DNA of 64,000 bases, from contig PHCJ01000003.1 of NCBI GenBank assembly GCA_002842285.1, positions 59,350 through 123,349 of the forward strand, read 5' to 3'. This DNA is from Betaproteobacteria bacterium HGW-Betaproteobacteria-22. GTDB taxonomy: Bacteria > Pseudomonadota > Gammaproteobacteria > Burkholderiales > Methylophilaceae. Shown here in pieces: positions 63,904 through 64,000 of the stretch. The first letter of the stretch is position 1. Each line of letters starts with the position of its first letter. Under the pieces are notes generated by a model. That model searched no databases, had not been told where the DNA came from, and saw only the letters and a program-made list of their open reading frames with translations. A program made the translations under genes and the position numbers.

Positions 63904-64000
63904 TGTAATCCCCCCTAAAAATAGTCACATTTAAAAGTAGAAATTTCTCGTAAACTATTAACAGGAGAATTTCTATGAAGACCTCGAAATATACAGATAC
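63904..64000 (+). mobile_element. Left end of an IS3-like insertion sequence (truncated by window edge)
   Basis: Terminal-repeat-like TGTAATCCCCCCTAAAAATAGTCAC, then SD AGGAG and ATGAAGACCTCGAAATATACAGATAC (MKTSKYTD), matching the usual start of IS3-family OrfA. Confidence 0.7.
63975..64000 (+). CDS. IS3-family transposase OrfA, N-terminal fragment
   Basis: MKTSKYTD start with upstream AGGAG; runs off the window. Confidence 0.6.

Overview
The window looks like a gene-dense chromosome segment from a betaproteobacterium, probably Methylophilaceae-like (inferred from gene content and style only). About 55 protein genes are supported, mostly core functions: gpsA, secB, gpmI, bioA, coq7, ctpA, groESL, ung, uvrD, thrB, polA, dusB-fis, purH, purD, hemF and queA. 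There is one tRNA-Leu(CAA), and the left end of an IS3-like element lies at the right edge. No rRNA or CRISPR array was seen. The most interesting signals are mostly outside the ORF track: (1) a pldA 5' leader with two mutually exclusive pairings, one of which buries the Shine-Dalgarno (SD); (2) a perfect 11-bp hairpin covering the SD of a PAP2 phosphatase gene; (3) an unannotated minus-strand small-RNA candidate between ung and uvrD, with five inverted repeats, C-rich loops and a strong terminator; (4) an exact 67-bp tandem duplication that frameshifts the N-terminus of a PAS-GGDEF gene in a CheB/CheR - PAS-GGDEF-EAL - PAS-GGDEF cluster, plus a heptamer tandem repeat upstream of that cluster; (5) a three-copy MITE-like repeat family; (6) a cytochrome P450 with an unannotated 46-aa ORF ending in Cys-Cys, set between two Na+-coupled amino-acid symporters near tRNA-Leu, a decayed HigBA-like toxin-antitoxin relic and two MITE copies. 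All assignments come from reading the sequence. No database search or folding program was run.
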